Below are positions 5,565-13,181 of a stretch of 13,256 nt of DNA, piece by piece. How positions within the stretch are numbered: position 1 is the first letter of the stretch; each line of letters opens with the position of its first letter. The notes beneath the pieces are model-generated. The model was given only the letters and a program-made list of their open reading frames with translations, did not search any database and was not told the DNA's origin. Both the position numbers and the translations under genes were made by a program. Source of the stretch: Flavobacterium psychrophilum (GTDB taxonomy: Bacteria; Bacteroidota; Bacteroidia; Flavobacteriales; Flavobacteriaceae); NCBI GenBank assembly GCA_945861915.1, contig CAMAWK010000043.1, forward strand, positions 1 through 13,256. The letters run 5' to 3'.

Positions 5565-6794
5565 GTGAGCGAAATCAACAAATTAAAAATATTCAATGAT
5601 CCTATTTACGGATTTATTTCTATTCCCAATCCGTTAATTTACGATTTAATTCAACATCCATATTTTCAGCGATTACGCCGTATTTCACAAATGGGATTGT
5701 CTTATTTGGTTTATCCAGGTGCCAACCATACCCGTTTTCACCATGCTTTGGGCTGTTTGCATATCATGCAAAAAGCAGTCGATGTACTTCGTTTTAAAGG
5801 TGTGACTATTTCAAGCGAGGAGGAAAATGCCTTATATATATCTATTTTATTACACGATATTGGTCACGGGCCATTCTCTCATGCTATGGAAAAAAGTATT
5901 GTGGAAGACATTCATCACGAAGCAATTTCGCTACTATTTATGAATCAATTGAATGTTGAATTTAACGGACAATTGAGTTTGGCTATTCAAGTTTTTAAAG
6001 GAGAATATCACCGACAATTTATGCTTCAACTTATTTCTAGCCAGTTGGATATGGACAGAATGGATTATTTGAAACGAGATAGTTTTTATTCAGGAGTTGC
6101 TGAGGGTAATATAAATTCAGAGCGATTGATTCAAATGATGAATGTAGTGGATGATGTTTTGGTTATTGAAGAAAAAGGAATTTACTCAGTTGAAAAATTC
6201 TTAATGTCCAGACGATTAATGTATTGGCAAGTTTATTTACATAAAACTAGTTTGGTAGCGGAATTAATTTTGACGAAAGTATTGAAACGTGCCAAGGAAC
6301 TCATTCAAAAAGGAGAAACTTTGCCTTGTAGTGAACCTTTGTTGTTTTTTATGCAAAATAAAATCACTCTCGAAACTTTTGATAGTAATAGTTTAGGTTT
6401 GTTTTCTCAATTAGATGATTTTGATATAATTAGTGCCTTAAAATCATGGCAAAATCAAGATGATTTTATTTTATCGTCCTTGAGTAAAATGATAATCAAT
6501 CGAGATTTATTAAAAATAAAAATTAGTAGCGAAAAGATTTCTTCGGAAGAGTCGGAACGATTAAAACAATCTTTTGCATTGGACAATTCCATTTCTTTAT
6601 TGGAAACTAATTATTTCATATTTAAAGGAAAAATAAAAAATCAGGCATATAGTAAAGAAGCTGAATCTATTCGAATTTTGAAAAAAGATCGAAGTATTGA
6701 GGATGTAATTGAGGCTTCGGATCAATTGAATTTAAAGTCTATTTCTAAGTTTGTAACCAAATATTATATCTGTTTTCCAAAACAACTAATATAA
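5565..6794 (+). CDS. HD-domain phosphohydrolase, SAMHD1/dGTPase-like
   Basis: The 409-residue protein carries a complete HD metal site. His60 lies in RFHHALG (57-63), His97-Asp98 in [12 protein letters not shown] (95-106), and Asp164 in [12 protein letters not shown] (161-172). The spacing and the HDxGHGPFSH and DxDxxDYxxRD wording match SAMHD1-like dNTP triphosphohydrolases. Hydrolysis of a nucleotide triphosphate is therefore the most likely activity, but the substrate is not established for this group. The N-terminal segment [20 protein letters not shown] (6-25) is typical of the family; the C-terminal 170 residues are helical and less conserved. The start is GTG at 5565, preceded by an A-run, and conserved sequence begins at residue 4. 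It lies 40 bases before lpxD on the same strand; lpxD has its own -7 element. No membrane segments. Confidence 0.88.
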   Translation: MSEINKLKIFNDPIYGFISIPNPLIYDLIQHPYFQRLRRISQMGLSYLVYPGANHTRFHHALGCLHIMQKAVDVLRFKGVTISSEEENALYISILLHDIGHGPFSHAMEKSIVEDIHHEAISLLFMNQLNVEFNGQLSLAIQVFKGEYHRQFMLQLISSQLDMDRMDYLKRDSFYSGVAEGNINSERLIQMMNVVDDVLVIEEKGIYSVEKFLMSRRLMYWQVYLHKTSLVAELILTKVLKRAKELIQKGETLPCSEPLLFFMQNKITLETFDSNSLGLFSQLDDFDIISALKSWQNQDDFILSSLSKMIINRDLLKIKISSEKISSEESERLKQSFALDNSISLLETNYFIFKGKIKNQAYSKEAESIRILKKDRSIEDVIEASDQLNLKSISKFVTKYYICFPKQLI

Positions 6795-6821
6795 AAAACT
6801 ATATTTAGAATCTATTTTTTA

Positions 6822-6829
6822 TATTTTTG
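6822..6829 (+). promoter_or_regulatory. Candidate -7 element for the lpxD operon
   Basis: TATTTTTG is an exact TAnnTTTG, ending 5 bases before the lpxD ATG at 6835. It would give a leaderless or nearly leaderless mRNA. No clear TTG is found at -33, so activity is uncertain. Confidence 0.45.
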
Positions 6830-6834
6830 TTGCA

Positions 6835-7881
6835 ATGAAATTTACAGCAGAGCAAATAGCAGGAATTTTAGATGGAGAAGTCGTTGGTAATCCTAACGCA
6901 GAAGTGTACAAACTATCCAAAATAGAAGAAGGCTCTGACGGTTCACTTACTTTTTTATCCAATCCTAAATACCTAAATTTTATATACACAACTCAGGCTA
7001 CCATAACAATTGTAAATAAAAGTTTTGTTCCCGAAAACGAATTATCGACAACATTAATAAAAGTGGAAGACGCTTATTTGTCTTTTTCAAAACTTTTAGA
7101 ATATTATAGCCAATCCAAAAAATCCAATAAAACAGGATTTGAACAGTTCTCGTTTATTTCCGAAAGTTCAAAATATGGTGATAATTTTTATTTAGGAAGT
7201 TTTAGTTATATCGAAGATAATGTTAAGTTTGGTAACGATGTAAAAATAGCTTCAAATTGTTATGTTGGTGAAAATGTGATTTTCGGTGATAATGTTACTA
7301 TTTTTGCTGGTGCCAAAATATACTCAGAAACAATAATTGGTTCGAATTGTATTATTCATTCTGGTGCTGTAATTGGATCTGATGGTTTTGGTTTTGCACC
7401 AAATTCAGATGGTACCTTTTCGAAAATTCCTCAAATTGGGAATGTAGTTTTGGAAGATTTTGTCGAAGTTGGCGCAAATACTACGATAGATAGAGCAACT
7501 TTTGGAACAACAATAATCAAAAAAGGAGTAAAACTTGACAATCAAATCCAGATTGGACATAATGTAGAAATTGGCGAAAATACCGTTATTGCTGCTCAAA
7601 CAGGAATTGCAGGTTCTACAAAAATTGGTAAAAATTGTATGATTGGCGGTCAAGTAGGAATTGCAGGTCATTTGAAAATAGGGAATAATGTTAGAATACA
7701 AGCTCAATCTGGAGTTGGTAGAAATATAAAGGACAATGAAATTCTGCAAGGAAGCCCAACATTTAGTTACAATGATTTTAGTAAATCCTATGTACACTTT
7801 AAAAATTTACCTAAAATTGTAACAGAAATAGAAGAATTAAAAAAACAAATAGTTAATAATAAAAATGGAAAAAATGGTTAA
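6835..7881 (+). CDS. lpxD: UDP-3-O-(3-hydroxyacyl)glucosamine N-acyltransferase LpxD
   Basis: This enzyme adds the second 3-hydroxyacyl chain, from acyl-ACP, to the 2-amino group of UDP-3-O-acylglucosamine, the third step of lipid A synthesis. The 348-residue length is normal. Residues 1-100 form the uridine-binding domain ([11 protein letters not shown] at 36-46). Residues 108-300 form a left-handed beta-helix of hexapeptide repeats, and about 315-345 the C-terminal helix that contacts ACP. The family motif GSDGFGFAP (181-189) and KIPQIG (197-202) are intact, as are catalytic His242 in IGHNVEIG (equivalent to E. coli His239) and the second conserved His279 in GIAGHLKIG. The 3' end overlaps lpxC/fabZ, pointing to translational coupling. 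A second, divergent lpxD-like gene lies at 10862-11791; this one is the canonical copy. Confidence 0.96.
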   Translation: MKFTAEQIAGILDGEVVGNPNAEVYKLSKIEEGSDGSLTFLSNPKYLNFIYTTQATITIVNKSFVPENELSTTLIKVEDAYLSFSKLLEYYSQSKKSNKTGFEQFSFISESSKYGDNFYLGSFSYIEDNVKFGNDVKIASNCYVGENVIFGDNVTIFAGAKIYSETIIGSNCIIHSGAVIGSDGFGFAPNSDGTFSKIPQIGNVVLEDFVEVGANTTIDRATFGTTIIKKGVKLDNQIQIGHNVEIGENTVIAAQTGIAGSTKIGKNCMIGGQVGIAGHLKIGNNVRIQAQSGVGRNIKDNEILQGSPTFSYNDFSKSYVHFKNLPKIVTEIEELKKQIVNNKNGKNG

Positions 7882-9259
7882 ACAAAAAACCATCAAAACG
7901 GAGGTTTCATTGACAGGTGTTGGTTTGCACACTGGAAAAGAAGTGAATATTACTTTTAAACCTGCACCAGTTAATAATGGATTCACGTTTGTTCGGGTTG
8001 ATCTCGAGGGACAACCTATCATTGAAGCGGATGCCAATTATGTAGTCAATACTCAAAGAGGAACAAATTTAGAAAAATTAGGAGTAAAAATTCAAACTCC
8101 AGAACACGTTTTGGCAGCATTGGTCGGATGTGATTTAGACAATGTTATTATTGAATTAAATGCTTCGGAGCTTCCTATTATGGATGGATCCTCTAAATAT
8201 TTTGTTGAAGCTATTGAAAAAGCGGGGACTCAAGAACAAGAAGTCAAAAGAAACGTTTATGTAGTAAAAGAGATAATTTCATATACAGATGAAGAATCTG
8301 GAAGTGAAATTTTAGTTATGCCAAGTGATGATTATCAAATTACAACTATGGTCGATTTTGGTACTAAAGTATTGGGAACTCAAAATGCAAATTTAAAAAA
8401 CATCGCCGATTTTAAGACTGAAATTGCCGATTCAAGAACGTTTAGTTTTTTACACGAACTCGAATCGCTTCTTGACGACGGACTCATTCAAGGCGGAGAT
8501 TTAAACAACGCAATTGTTTATGTTGATAAGGAGATTTCAGAAAAAACCATGAAAAATTTAAAAGTTGCTTTTGGTAAAGAGGAAATTTCGGTAAAACCAA
8601 ACGGTATTTTGGATAATCTTACTTTGCATTATCCAAATGAAGCGGCTAGACACAAACTTTTGGATGTAATTGGCGATTTGTCATTGATAGGAACACGAAT
8701 TCAAGGAAAAGTAATTGCCAATAAACCAGGTCATTTTGTGAATACTCAGTTTGCAAAAAAAATGGCAAAAATTATAAAAATTGAACAACGAAACTACGTT
8801 CCTGTTTATGATTTGAATCTGGAGCCTTTGATGGATATTCATAAAATCATGTCTGTTCTTCCGCATAGACCTCCATTTTTATTGATTGATAGGATTATAG
8901 AAATGTCTGAAAGTCATATTGTTGGAATGAAAAATGTTACAATGAACGAAAGTTTTTTTGTAGGACATTTTCCGGGAGCGCCAGTAATGCCAGGAGTTTT
9001 AATTGTGGAGGCTATGGCACAAACAGGCGGTATATTAGTATTAAGTACTGTTCCTGATCCAGAAAATTATTTGACTTATTTTATGAAAATGGATAATGTT
9101 AAATTCAAACACAAAGTGTTACCAGGAGATACATTACTTTTTAAATGTGATTTAATCACTCCGATACGAAGAGGAATTTGTCACATGCAAGCCAATGCTT
9201 ACGCTAACGGAAAATTAGTCGCTGAAGCTGAATTAATGGCGCAAATAGCCAAAAAATAA
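7865..9259 (+). CDS. lpxC/fabZ: Bifunctional LpxC deacetylase / FabZ 3-hydroxyacyl-ACP dehydratase
   Basis: Residues 1-310 are LpxC, the zinc amidase that removes acetate from UDP-3-O-acyl-GlcNAc, the committed step of lipid A synthesis. The zinc ligands are His81 (PEHVLAAL), His263 and Asp267 ([10 protein letters not shown]), with catalytic His290 (KPGHFVNTQ) and the LPIMDGSS motif at 103-110. Residues 325-464 are FabZ, which dehydrates 3-hydroxyacyl-[16 protein letters not shown] at 332-344 and the hot-dog active site [20 protein letters not shown] at 367-386 with His368 and Glu382. The fusion is typical of Bacteroidota. It couples two enzymes that compete, directly or indirectly, for the 3-hydroxyacyl pool. 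ATG at 7865 overlaps lpxD by 17 bases; the ATG at 7874 (MVKQKT...) overlaps by 8 and is equally plausible. The linker at 310-325 is short. No frameshift. Confidence 0.96.
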   Translation: MEKMVKQKTIKTEVSLTGVGLHTGKEVNITFKPAPVNNGFTFVRVDLEGQPIIEADANYVVNTQRGTNLEKLGVKIQTPEHVLAALVGCDLDNVIIELNASELPIMDGSSKYFVEAIEKAGTQEQEVKRNVYVVKEIISYTDEESGSEILVMPSDDYQITTMVDFGTKVLGTQNANLKNIADFKTEIADSRTFSFLHELESLLDDGLIQGGDLNNAIVYVDKEISEKTMKNLKVAFGKEEISVKPNGILDNLTLHYPNEAARHKLLDVIGDLSLIGTRIQGKVIANKPGHFVNTQFAKKMAKIIKIEQRNYVPVYDLNLEPLMDIHKIMSVLPHRPPFLLIDRIIEMSESHIVGMKNVTMNESFFVGHFPGAPVMPGVLIVEAMAQTGGILVLSTVPDPENYLTYFMKMDNVKFKHKVLPGDTLLFKCDLITPIRRGICHMQANAYANGKLVAEAELMAQIAKK

Positions 9260-9316
9260 TAATTAAATTAAAAAGGGTGAAAGTTTAAGAGGTTATAAAT
9301 AGTAAAAGTATAGCTT

Positions 9317-9351
9317 CTCACACCTAAAATCAAAGACCTAAAACCTAAATA
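9317..9351 (+). repeat. Degenerate 7-base array in the lpxA leader (CTAAAAY units)
   Basis: Five consecutive 7-base units run up to the lpxA start codon: CTCACAC, CTAAAAT, CAAAGAC, CTAAAAC, CTAAATA. Four bases separate the last from ATG at 9355. The intergenic region (9260-9354) shows no TAnnTTTG promoter, so lpxA is probably read through from lpxC/fabZ. Confidence 0.55.
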
Positions 9352-9354
9352 AAT

Positions 9355-10140
9355 ATGAATCAACCACTAGCCTATGTTCATCCCGGAGCAAAAATTGCAA
9401 AGAATGTTGTTATAGAGCCTTTTACAACAATTCATAACAATGTAATTATTGGTGATGGAACTTGGATTGGCTCCAATGTTACAATAATGGAAGGTGCTAG
9501 AATCGGAAAAAATTGCAATATTTTTCCTGGTGCAGTAATTTCTGCAATTCCACAAGATTTAAAATTTGGCGGTGAAGATTCGTTAGTTATAATTGGTGAC
9601 AATTGTACTATCAGGGAATGTGTAACCATTAATCGAGGAACGATTGCATCTGGACAAACAACGCTTGGGAATAATTGTTTAGTAATGGCAACTGCTCATA
9701 TTGCACACGATTGTCATATTGGCGATAATGCAATAATTGTAAACGGTGTGGCACTAGCTGGTCATGTAACTGTTGGGAATTACGCTATTATTGGAGGTTT
9801 AGCAGCGATTCATCAATTTATTAATGTGGGCGATCATGCTATGGTTTCTGGAGGTTCTCTAGTTAGAAAAGATGTCCCGCCATTTACAAAAGCAGCTAAA
9901 GAGCCATTATCTTACGTAGGAATTAATTCAGTTGGATTAAGAAGACGCGGGTTTACCACCGAAAAAATAAGAGAAATTCAAGAAATATATAGAATTTTAT
10001 ATCAAAAAAATTATAATACTACTCAAGCGGTTGATATTATTGAAGCAGAAATGGAAGCAACCACAGAGCGAGACGAAATAGTAGACTTTATTCGTAATTC
10101 GGCTAGAGGAATCATGAAAGGCTATACAGGGAATTATTAA
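9355..10140 (+). CDS. lpxA: Acyl-ACP--UDP-N-acetylglucosamine O-acyltransferase LpxA
   Basis: LpxA attaches the first 3-hydroxyacyl chain to the 3-OH of UDP-GlcNAc, in the cytoplasm as a trimer. The 261-residue protein has the expected layout. Hexapeptide-repeat beta-helix coils occupy residues 5-185 and include the QDLKFGGE insertion (67-74). The active-site segment MATAHIAHDC lies at 111-120, with catalytic His118 equivalent to E. coli His125. The C-terminal helical domain (about 190-261) contains GLRRRGF (194-200). Gly166 aligns with E. coli Gly173, the acyl-chain ruler. A Gly there is compatible with a long hydroxyacyl chain (14 carbons or more), as flavobacterial lipid A would need; this is inference. 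The start is ATG at 9355 with A at -3 and -6. A 95-base gap follows lpxC/fabZ. Confidence 0.96.
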   Translation: MNQPLAYVHPGAKIAKNVVIEPFTTIHNNVIIGDGTWIGSNVTIMEGARIGKNCNIFPGAVISAIPQDLKFGGEDSLVIIGDNCTIRECVTINRGTIASGQTTLGNNCLVMATAHIAHDCHIGDNAIIVNGVALAGHVTVGNYAIIGGLAAIHQFINVGDHAMVSGGSLVRKDVPPFTKAAKEPLSYVGINSVGLRRRGFTTEKIREIQEIYRILYQKNYNTTQAVDIIEAEMEATTERDEIVDFIRNSARGIMKGYTGNY

Positions 10141-10203
10141 TTTAAGATTTCTGAACTCTTTTCAAATAAAAATAATTATTTAGTAGATACTTTCTTTTCG
10201 AAA

Positions 10204-10252
10204 CTAGAATCTACACTTTAAAATCTAAATTCATAAATCTAAAATCATCAAT
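10204..10252 (+). repeat. Degenerate 7-base array in the efp leader (CTAAAAT units)
   Basis: Seven consecutive 7-base units precede efp: CTAGAAT, CTACACT, TTAAAAT, CTAAATT, CATAAAT, CTAAAAT, CATCAAT. Six of seven end in T and five start with C followed by T or A. The array stops 4 bases before the ATG at 10257, the same distance as the lpxA array. The preceding 60 bases hold no clear promoter. Confidence 0.6.
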
Positions 10253-10256
10253 TATA

Positions 10257-10823
10257 ATGGCATCTACAGCAGACATCAAAAACGGACTTTGTATTAAACA
10301 CAATCACGATATTTATAAAATAATTGAATTTCTTCATGTAAAACCTGGTAAAGGACCTGCTTTTGTGAGAACAAAATTAAAATCTTTAACTAACGGGAAA
10401 GTATTAGACAATACATTTTCTGCTGGACACAAAATTGAAACAGTTCGTGTAGAAACACATACTTTTCAATTTTTGTATCCAGAAGGGAATGATTTTCATT
10501 TCATGAATGCTGAATCTTTTGAACAAATTACACTCAATAGAAATGTATTAGATTCTCCAGATTTGTTGAAAGAAGGAGAAAATGTAATGATTCAAATAAA
10601 TACCGAAACCGATTTGCCACTTTCAGTAGATATGGCTCCATCAGTAATTTTAGAAGTTACTTATGCTGAGCCTGGTGTAAAAGGAAATACAGCAACAAAT
10701 GCTACAAAACCAGCCACTGTAGAAACGGGAGCAATTATCAATGTTCCGTTGTTTATTAACGAAGGCGATAAAATTAAAATCGATACAGCTACAGGTTCTT
10801 ATATGGAGCGTGTTAAGGAATAA
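10257..10823 (+). CDS. efp: Translation elongation factor P
   Basis: EF-P binds between the ribosomal P and E sites and rescues ribosomes stalled on polyproline stretches. The 188-residue, three-domain length is standard. The domain I KOW-like barrel carries the loop HVKPGKGPAF (27-36), and Lys32 at its tip corresponds to E. coli Lys34, the residue that reaches the peptidyl-transferase centre. Domain III ends with the family signature near 165-180 (FINEGDKIKIDTATGSY). Whether Lys32 is modified cannot be told: no epmA, epmB or earP is visible here. An alanine/threonine-rich insert-like stretch (NTATNATKPATVETG at about 143-157) contains the start of domain III. The gene sits between lpxA and the second lpxD-like gene on the same strand, 116 bases after lpxA. 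Confidence 0.96.
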   Translation: MASTADIKNGLCIKHNHDIYKIIEFLHVKPGKGPAFVRTKLKSLTNGKVLDNTFSAGHKIETVRVETHTFQFLYPEGNDFHFMNAESFEQITLNRNVLDSPDLLKEGENVMIQINTETDLPLSVDMAPSVILEVTYAEPGVKGNTATNATKPATVETGAIINVPLFINEGDKIKIDTATGSYMERVKE

Positions 10824-10861
10824 ATTATTTAGTTTACCTGCTTTATTTTCTATAAAAAAAC

Positions 10862-11791
10862 ATGAAATTTACGAAAACGCATACTTTAAAAGAAATTTCC
10901 CAATTACTTAACTGTGAGTTTGTTGGAGAATCTAATTTTCCTGTTTTCGGTATGAATGAAATTCATGTTGTAGAGCAAGGAGATATTGTTTTTGTAGATC
11001 ATCCTAAATATTATGGTAAAGCGTTAGATTCTGCAGCAACAGTTATTTTAATCAATAAAAAAGTCAATTGTCCTGATGGAAAAGCACTTTTAATTTCTGA
11101 TGATCCGTTTCGGGATTTTAATGTTTTAACGAAGCATTTTAGACCATTTCAATTTTCAAATGTCTCTATTTCAGCCTCTGCAAAAATCGAAGAAGGGACT
11201 ATCATTCAACCGAATTGTTTTATTGGAAATAATGTTGTTATTGGTAAAAATTGTTTGATTCATTCCAACGTTTCTATTTATGACAATACAATTGTTGGCG
11301 ATAATGTAATTATTCACGCAGGAACTATTCTTGGAGCGGATGCTTTTTATTATAAAAAACGGCCAGATGGTTTCGATCAGCTTATTTCAGGCGGAAGAGT
11401 CGTTATAAAGAATAATGTTGGTATCGGTGCACTTTGTACAATCGATAAAGGAGTTACAGGTGATACAATTATTGATGAAGGAACAAAAATCGATAATCAA
11501 GTACATGTAGGACACGATACTTATATTGGAAAAAAATGTCTTATTGCCTCTCAAACGGGTATTGCAGGTTGTGTCGTTATAGAAGATGAGGTTACAATTT
11601 GGGGACAAGTTGGCACTACAAGCGGAATAATCATCGGTTCGAAAGCAGTTATTTTAGGGCAAACAGGAGTAACAAAATCGGTAGAAGGAGGGAAAAGTTA
11701 TTTTGGAACACCTATCGAAGAATCTAGAGAAAAATTAAAGCAATTGGCTAACGTAAAAAAAATTCCAGAAATACTCAATAAATTGAAATAG
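10862..11791 (+). CDS. LpxD-like hexapeptide acyltransferase paralogue (divergent second copy)
   Basis: The 309-residue protein has the LpxD layout: an N-terminal uridine-binding-like domain (1-95, with DIVFVDHPKYY at 41-51) and then a left-handed beta-helix (about 100-285). Catalytic-type His218 is kept in NQVHVGHDTYIG, and TIDKGVTGDTIIDEG precedes it as in LpxD. It differs from the canonical copy at 6835-7881 in three ways. The GxDGFGxA motif is replaced by GADAFYYKKRPDGF (158-171) and KIPQIG is absent. The second conserved His is Gly255 (GQVGTTSGIIIG against [12 protein letters not shown]). The C-terminal helix is about 20 residues shorter. It may N-acylate a different UDP-sugar, use a different acyl donor, or have lost LpxD activity; the sequence does not decide. 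It starts 38 bases after efp without a visible promoter and is followed after 4 bases by the NTF2-like gene. Confidence 0.85.
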   Translation: MKFTKTHTLKEISQLLNCEFVGESNFPVFGMNEIHVVEQGDIVFVDHPKYYGKALDSAATVILINKKVNCPDGKALLISDDPFRDFNVLTKHFRPFQFSNVSISASAKIEEGTIIQPNCFIGNNVVIGKNCLIHSNVSIYDNTIVGDNVIIHAGTILGADAFYYKKRPDGFDQLISGGRVVIKNNVGIGALCTIDKGVTGDTIIDEGTKIDNQVHVGHDTYIGKKCLIASQTGIAGCVVIEDEVTIWGQVGTTSGIIIGSKAVILGQTGVTKSVEGGKSYFGTPIEESREKLKQLANVKKIPEILNKLK

Positions 11792-11795
11792 TACC

Positions 11796-12158
11796 ATGAA
11801 GCCAAAAGATATAGTTCTTGATTTTTATAAAACAGATATGTTTTTGGATAAAATGTATATCAAACAATTATTGCATCCTGAAATACTGTTAGATTGGAAT
11901 AGCAGTAAAGGAAATATTAAAATGGGTTTTGATGCAATTTTGGCATTTATGGATGATTTTTCTAAAGGGTATATTCGATCTAAAATTAAGATTAGTCATA
12001 TTCTTCAAGACAAAAATTTGGTCTCAGTTCGATACTCGCATTTTGTAAAAACGATAGAAAATCCCAGAGAAGAAATGTTAATTGGGCTCTTTTTTGTGAT
12101 TTGGGAAGTCAAAGACGAAAAATTATTTAGAGGTTTTCAAATGAGTCATATTTCTTAA
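11796..12158 (+). CDS. Small NTF2/SnoaL-like protein
   Basis: The 120-residue product looks like a single cone-shaped NTF2-like domain. N-terminal helices (KPKDIVLDFYKTDMFLDKM at 2-20, then HPEILLDWNSSKG at 27-39) are followed by a helix with MGFDAILAFMDDF (43-55). The remaining sheet is KIKISHILQDKNLVSVRYSHF at about 63-83 and MLIGLFFVIWEVKDEKLFRGFQMSHIS at the end. This pattern is shared by SnoaL-like domains, many of which bind small hydrophobic ligands or act as accessory subunits. No catalytic residues can be assigned, so no enzymatic role is claimed. There is no signal peptide. It begins 4 bases after the stop of the LpxD-like paralogue, so it is almost certainly cotranscribed and perhaps translationally coupled. 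Fold assignment is from pattern, not a search. Confidence 0.7.
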   Translation: MKPKDIVLDFYKTDMFLDKMYIKQLLHPEILLDWNSSKGNIKMGFDAILAFMDDFSKGYIRSKIKISHILQDKNLVSVRYSHFVKTIENPREEMLIGLFFVIWEVKDEKLFRGFQMSHIS

Positions 12159-12165
12159 CCTTTTT

Positions 12166-12198
12166 TTTGAAAATATCTTATACAAAAGTGTATTTTTG
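12166..12198 (+). promoter_or_regulatory. Strong Bacteroidota-type promoter of sucD
   Basis: TTTG (12166-12169), a 21-base spacer and TATTTTTG (12191-12198) match both elements of the Bacteroidota housekeeping promoter exactly. The predicted start site near 12203 gives a leader of about 30 A-rich bases to the ATG at 12234. This is the best promoter in the window and makes sucD transcriptionally independent of the lpx genes. Confidence 0.75.
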
Positions 12199-12233
12199 CA
12201 CAACAAAATAAAAACTGTATAAAAAAATAAATC

Positions 12234-13106
12234 ATGAGTGTTTTAGTTAATAAAGATTCCAAAATAATTGTTCAAGGTTTTACAGGGAGCGAAGGTACTT
12301 TTCACGCTTCTCAAATGATTGAATATGGTACAAATGTAGTGGGTGGTGTAACTCCAGGAAAAGGAGGAACAACTCATTTAGATCGTCCTGTTTTTAATAC
12401 AGTTAAAGATGCTGTTGAGCAAGCAGGTGCTGATACAACTATCATTTTTGTTCCACCAGCTTTTGCTGCGGATGCAATTATGGAAGCTGCTGACGCTGGA
12501 ATAAAAGTAATCATTGCTATAACTGAAGGAATTCCTGTTGCTGATATGATTAAAGCAAACAATTATATCAAAAATAGAAATTGTAGATTAATAGGGCCTA
12601 ACTGTCCAGGAGTAATTACTCCGGGAGAAGCAAAAGTGGGTATTATGCCAGGATTTGTTTTCAAAAAAGGAAGTGTAGGTATTGTTTCTAAATCTGGAAC
12701 TTTAACTTACGAAGCGGCAGACCAGGTAGTTAAACAAGGCTTAGGCATTACAACTGCTATTGGAATTGGTGGTGACCCAATTATTGGAACGACTACGAAA
12801 GAAGCAGTAGAATTATTAATGAACGATCCTGAGACGGCTTGTATTGTCATGATAGGAGAAATTGGAGGTCAATTAGAAGCAGATGCTGCACAATGGATTA
12901 AAGCTGATGGAAACCGCAAACCAGTTGTTGGTTTTATTGCTGGAGAAACAGCTCCAAAAGGAAGAACAATGGGACATGCTGGAGCAATAGTTGGTGGAGC
13001 TGACGATACAGCGGAAGCTAAAAAACGCATCATGAGAGAATGTGGAATTCATGTGGTAGATTCTCCTGCCGAAATCGGAAAAAAAGTAAAAGAAGTAGTA
13101 GGTTAA
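12234..13106 (+). CDS. sucD: Succinyl-CoA synthetase (succinate--CoA ligase) alpha subunit
   Basis: The alpha subunit binds CoA and carries the phosphohistidine intermediate of the TCA-cycle enzyme that converts succinyl-CoA, ADP or GDP and phosphate into succinate, ATP or GTP and CoA. The 290-residue protein has the CoA-binding Rossmann domain ([17 protein letters not shown] at 12-28, then GGVTPGKGG at 37-45), the GPNCPGVI motif (121-128), and the ligase domain. The active-site segment [13 protein letters not shown] has His248 as the phosphorylated residue (equivalent to E. coli His246). Length and motifs are complete. The partner sucC is not adjacent on either side, although beyond the right edge cannot be checked in full. 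The gene has its own promoter and terminator, consistent with a single-gene transcript. Confidence 0.97.
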   Translation: MSVLVNKDSKIIVQGFTGSEGTFHASQMIEYGTNVVGGVTPGKGGTTHLDRPVFNTVKDAVEQAGADTTIIFVPPAFAADAIMEAADAGIKVIIAITEGIPVADMIKANNYIKNRNCRLIGPNCPGVITPGEAKVGIMPGFVFKKGSVGIVSKSGTLTYEAADQVVKQGLGITTAIGIGGDPIIGTTTKEAVELLMNDPETACIVMIGEIGGQLEADAAQWIKADGNRKPVVGFIAGETAPKGRTMGHAGAIVGGADDTAEAKKRIMRECGIHVVDSPAEIGKKVKEVVG

Positions 13107-13136
13107 TAAATACTAAAGTTTTAAATAACAAATTCC

Positions 13137-13166
13137 AAAATGCCTCACCAAATAGTGAGGCATTTT
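13137..13166 (+). terminator. Intrinsic terminator after sucD
   Basis: A 12-bp stem (AAAATGCCTCAC, 13137-13148, with GTGAGGCATTTT, 13155-13166) encloses the 6-base loop CAAATA. It has a GC-rich core of 8 bp flanked by A and T runs, so it could terminate in both directions. It starts 30 bases after the sucD stop codon. Confidence 0.9.
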
Positions 13167-13181
13167 GATTAATAAATAAAT

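Noticed and set aside
7405..7797. Long open frame on the minus strand inside lpxD
   Set aside because: It is antisense to an intact, motif-complete lpxD. The hexapeptide-repeat coding sequence (Asn, Ile, Gly codons) avoids stops on the opposite strand, and the predicted peptide is Cys/Ser/Asn-rich with no family pattern.
7837..8037. Minus-strand frame at the lpxD/lpxC junction
   Set aside because: It is antisense to the overlap of two confirmed genes; an antisense regulator was considered, but no promoter element of the TAnnTTTG type precedes it.
9367..9629. Minus-strand open frames inside lpxA
   Set aside because: Same artefact of beta-helix repeat codons; no start context, promoter or conserved motif.
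10182..10213. Possible stem-loop GTAGAT...ATCTAC in the efp leader as a riboswitch or attenuator
   Set aside because: The stem is only 6 bp with an 18-base loop in AT-rich sequence, and it runs into the 7-base array; this is not convincing as a structured element.
6835..11791. Repeated DNA among lpxD, lpxA and the lpxD-like gene
   Set aside because: The similarity is at the level of the hexapeptide protein repeat (I-G-x-x-x-x), not a nucleotide repeat or recent duplication; the two LpxD copies are far diverged.
10862..11791. Second lpxD-like gene as a pseudogene
   Set aside because: The frame is intact, the catalytic His and repeat structure are kept, and it is tightly linked to a downstream gene, so decay is unlikely.
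12159..12168. T-run after the NTF2-like gene as an intrinsic terminator
   Set aside because: There is no stem in front of the eight T bases; the run forms part of the sucD -33 element.
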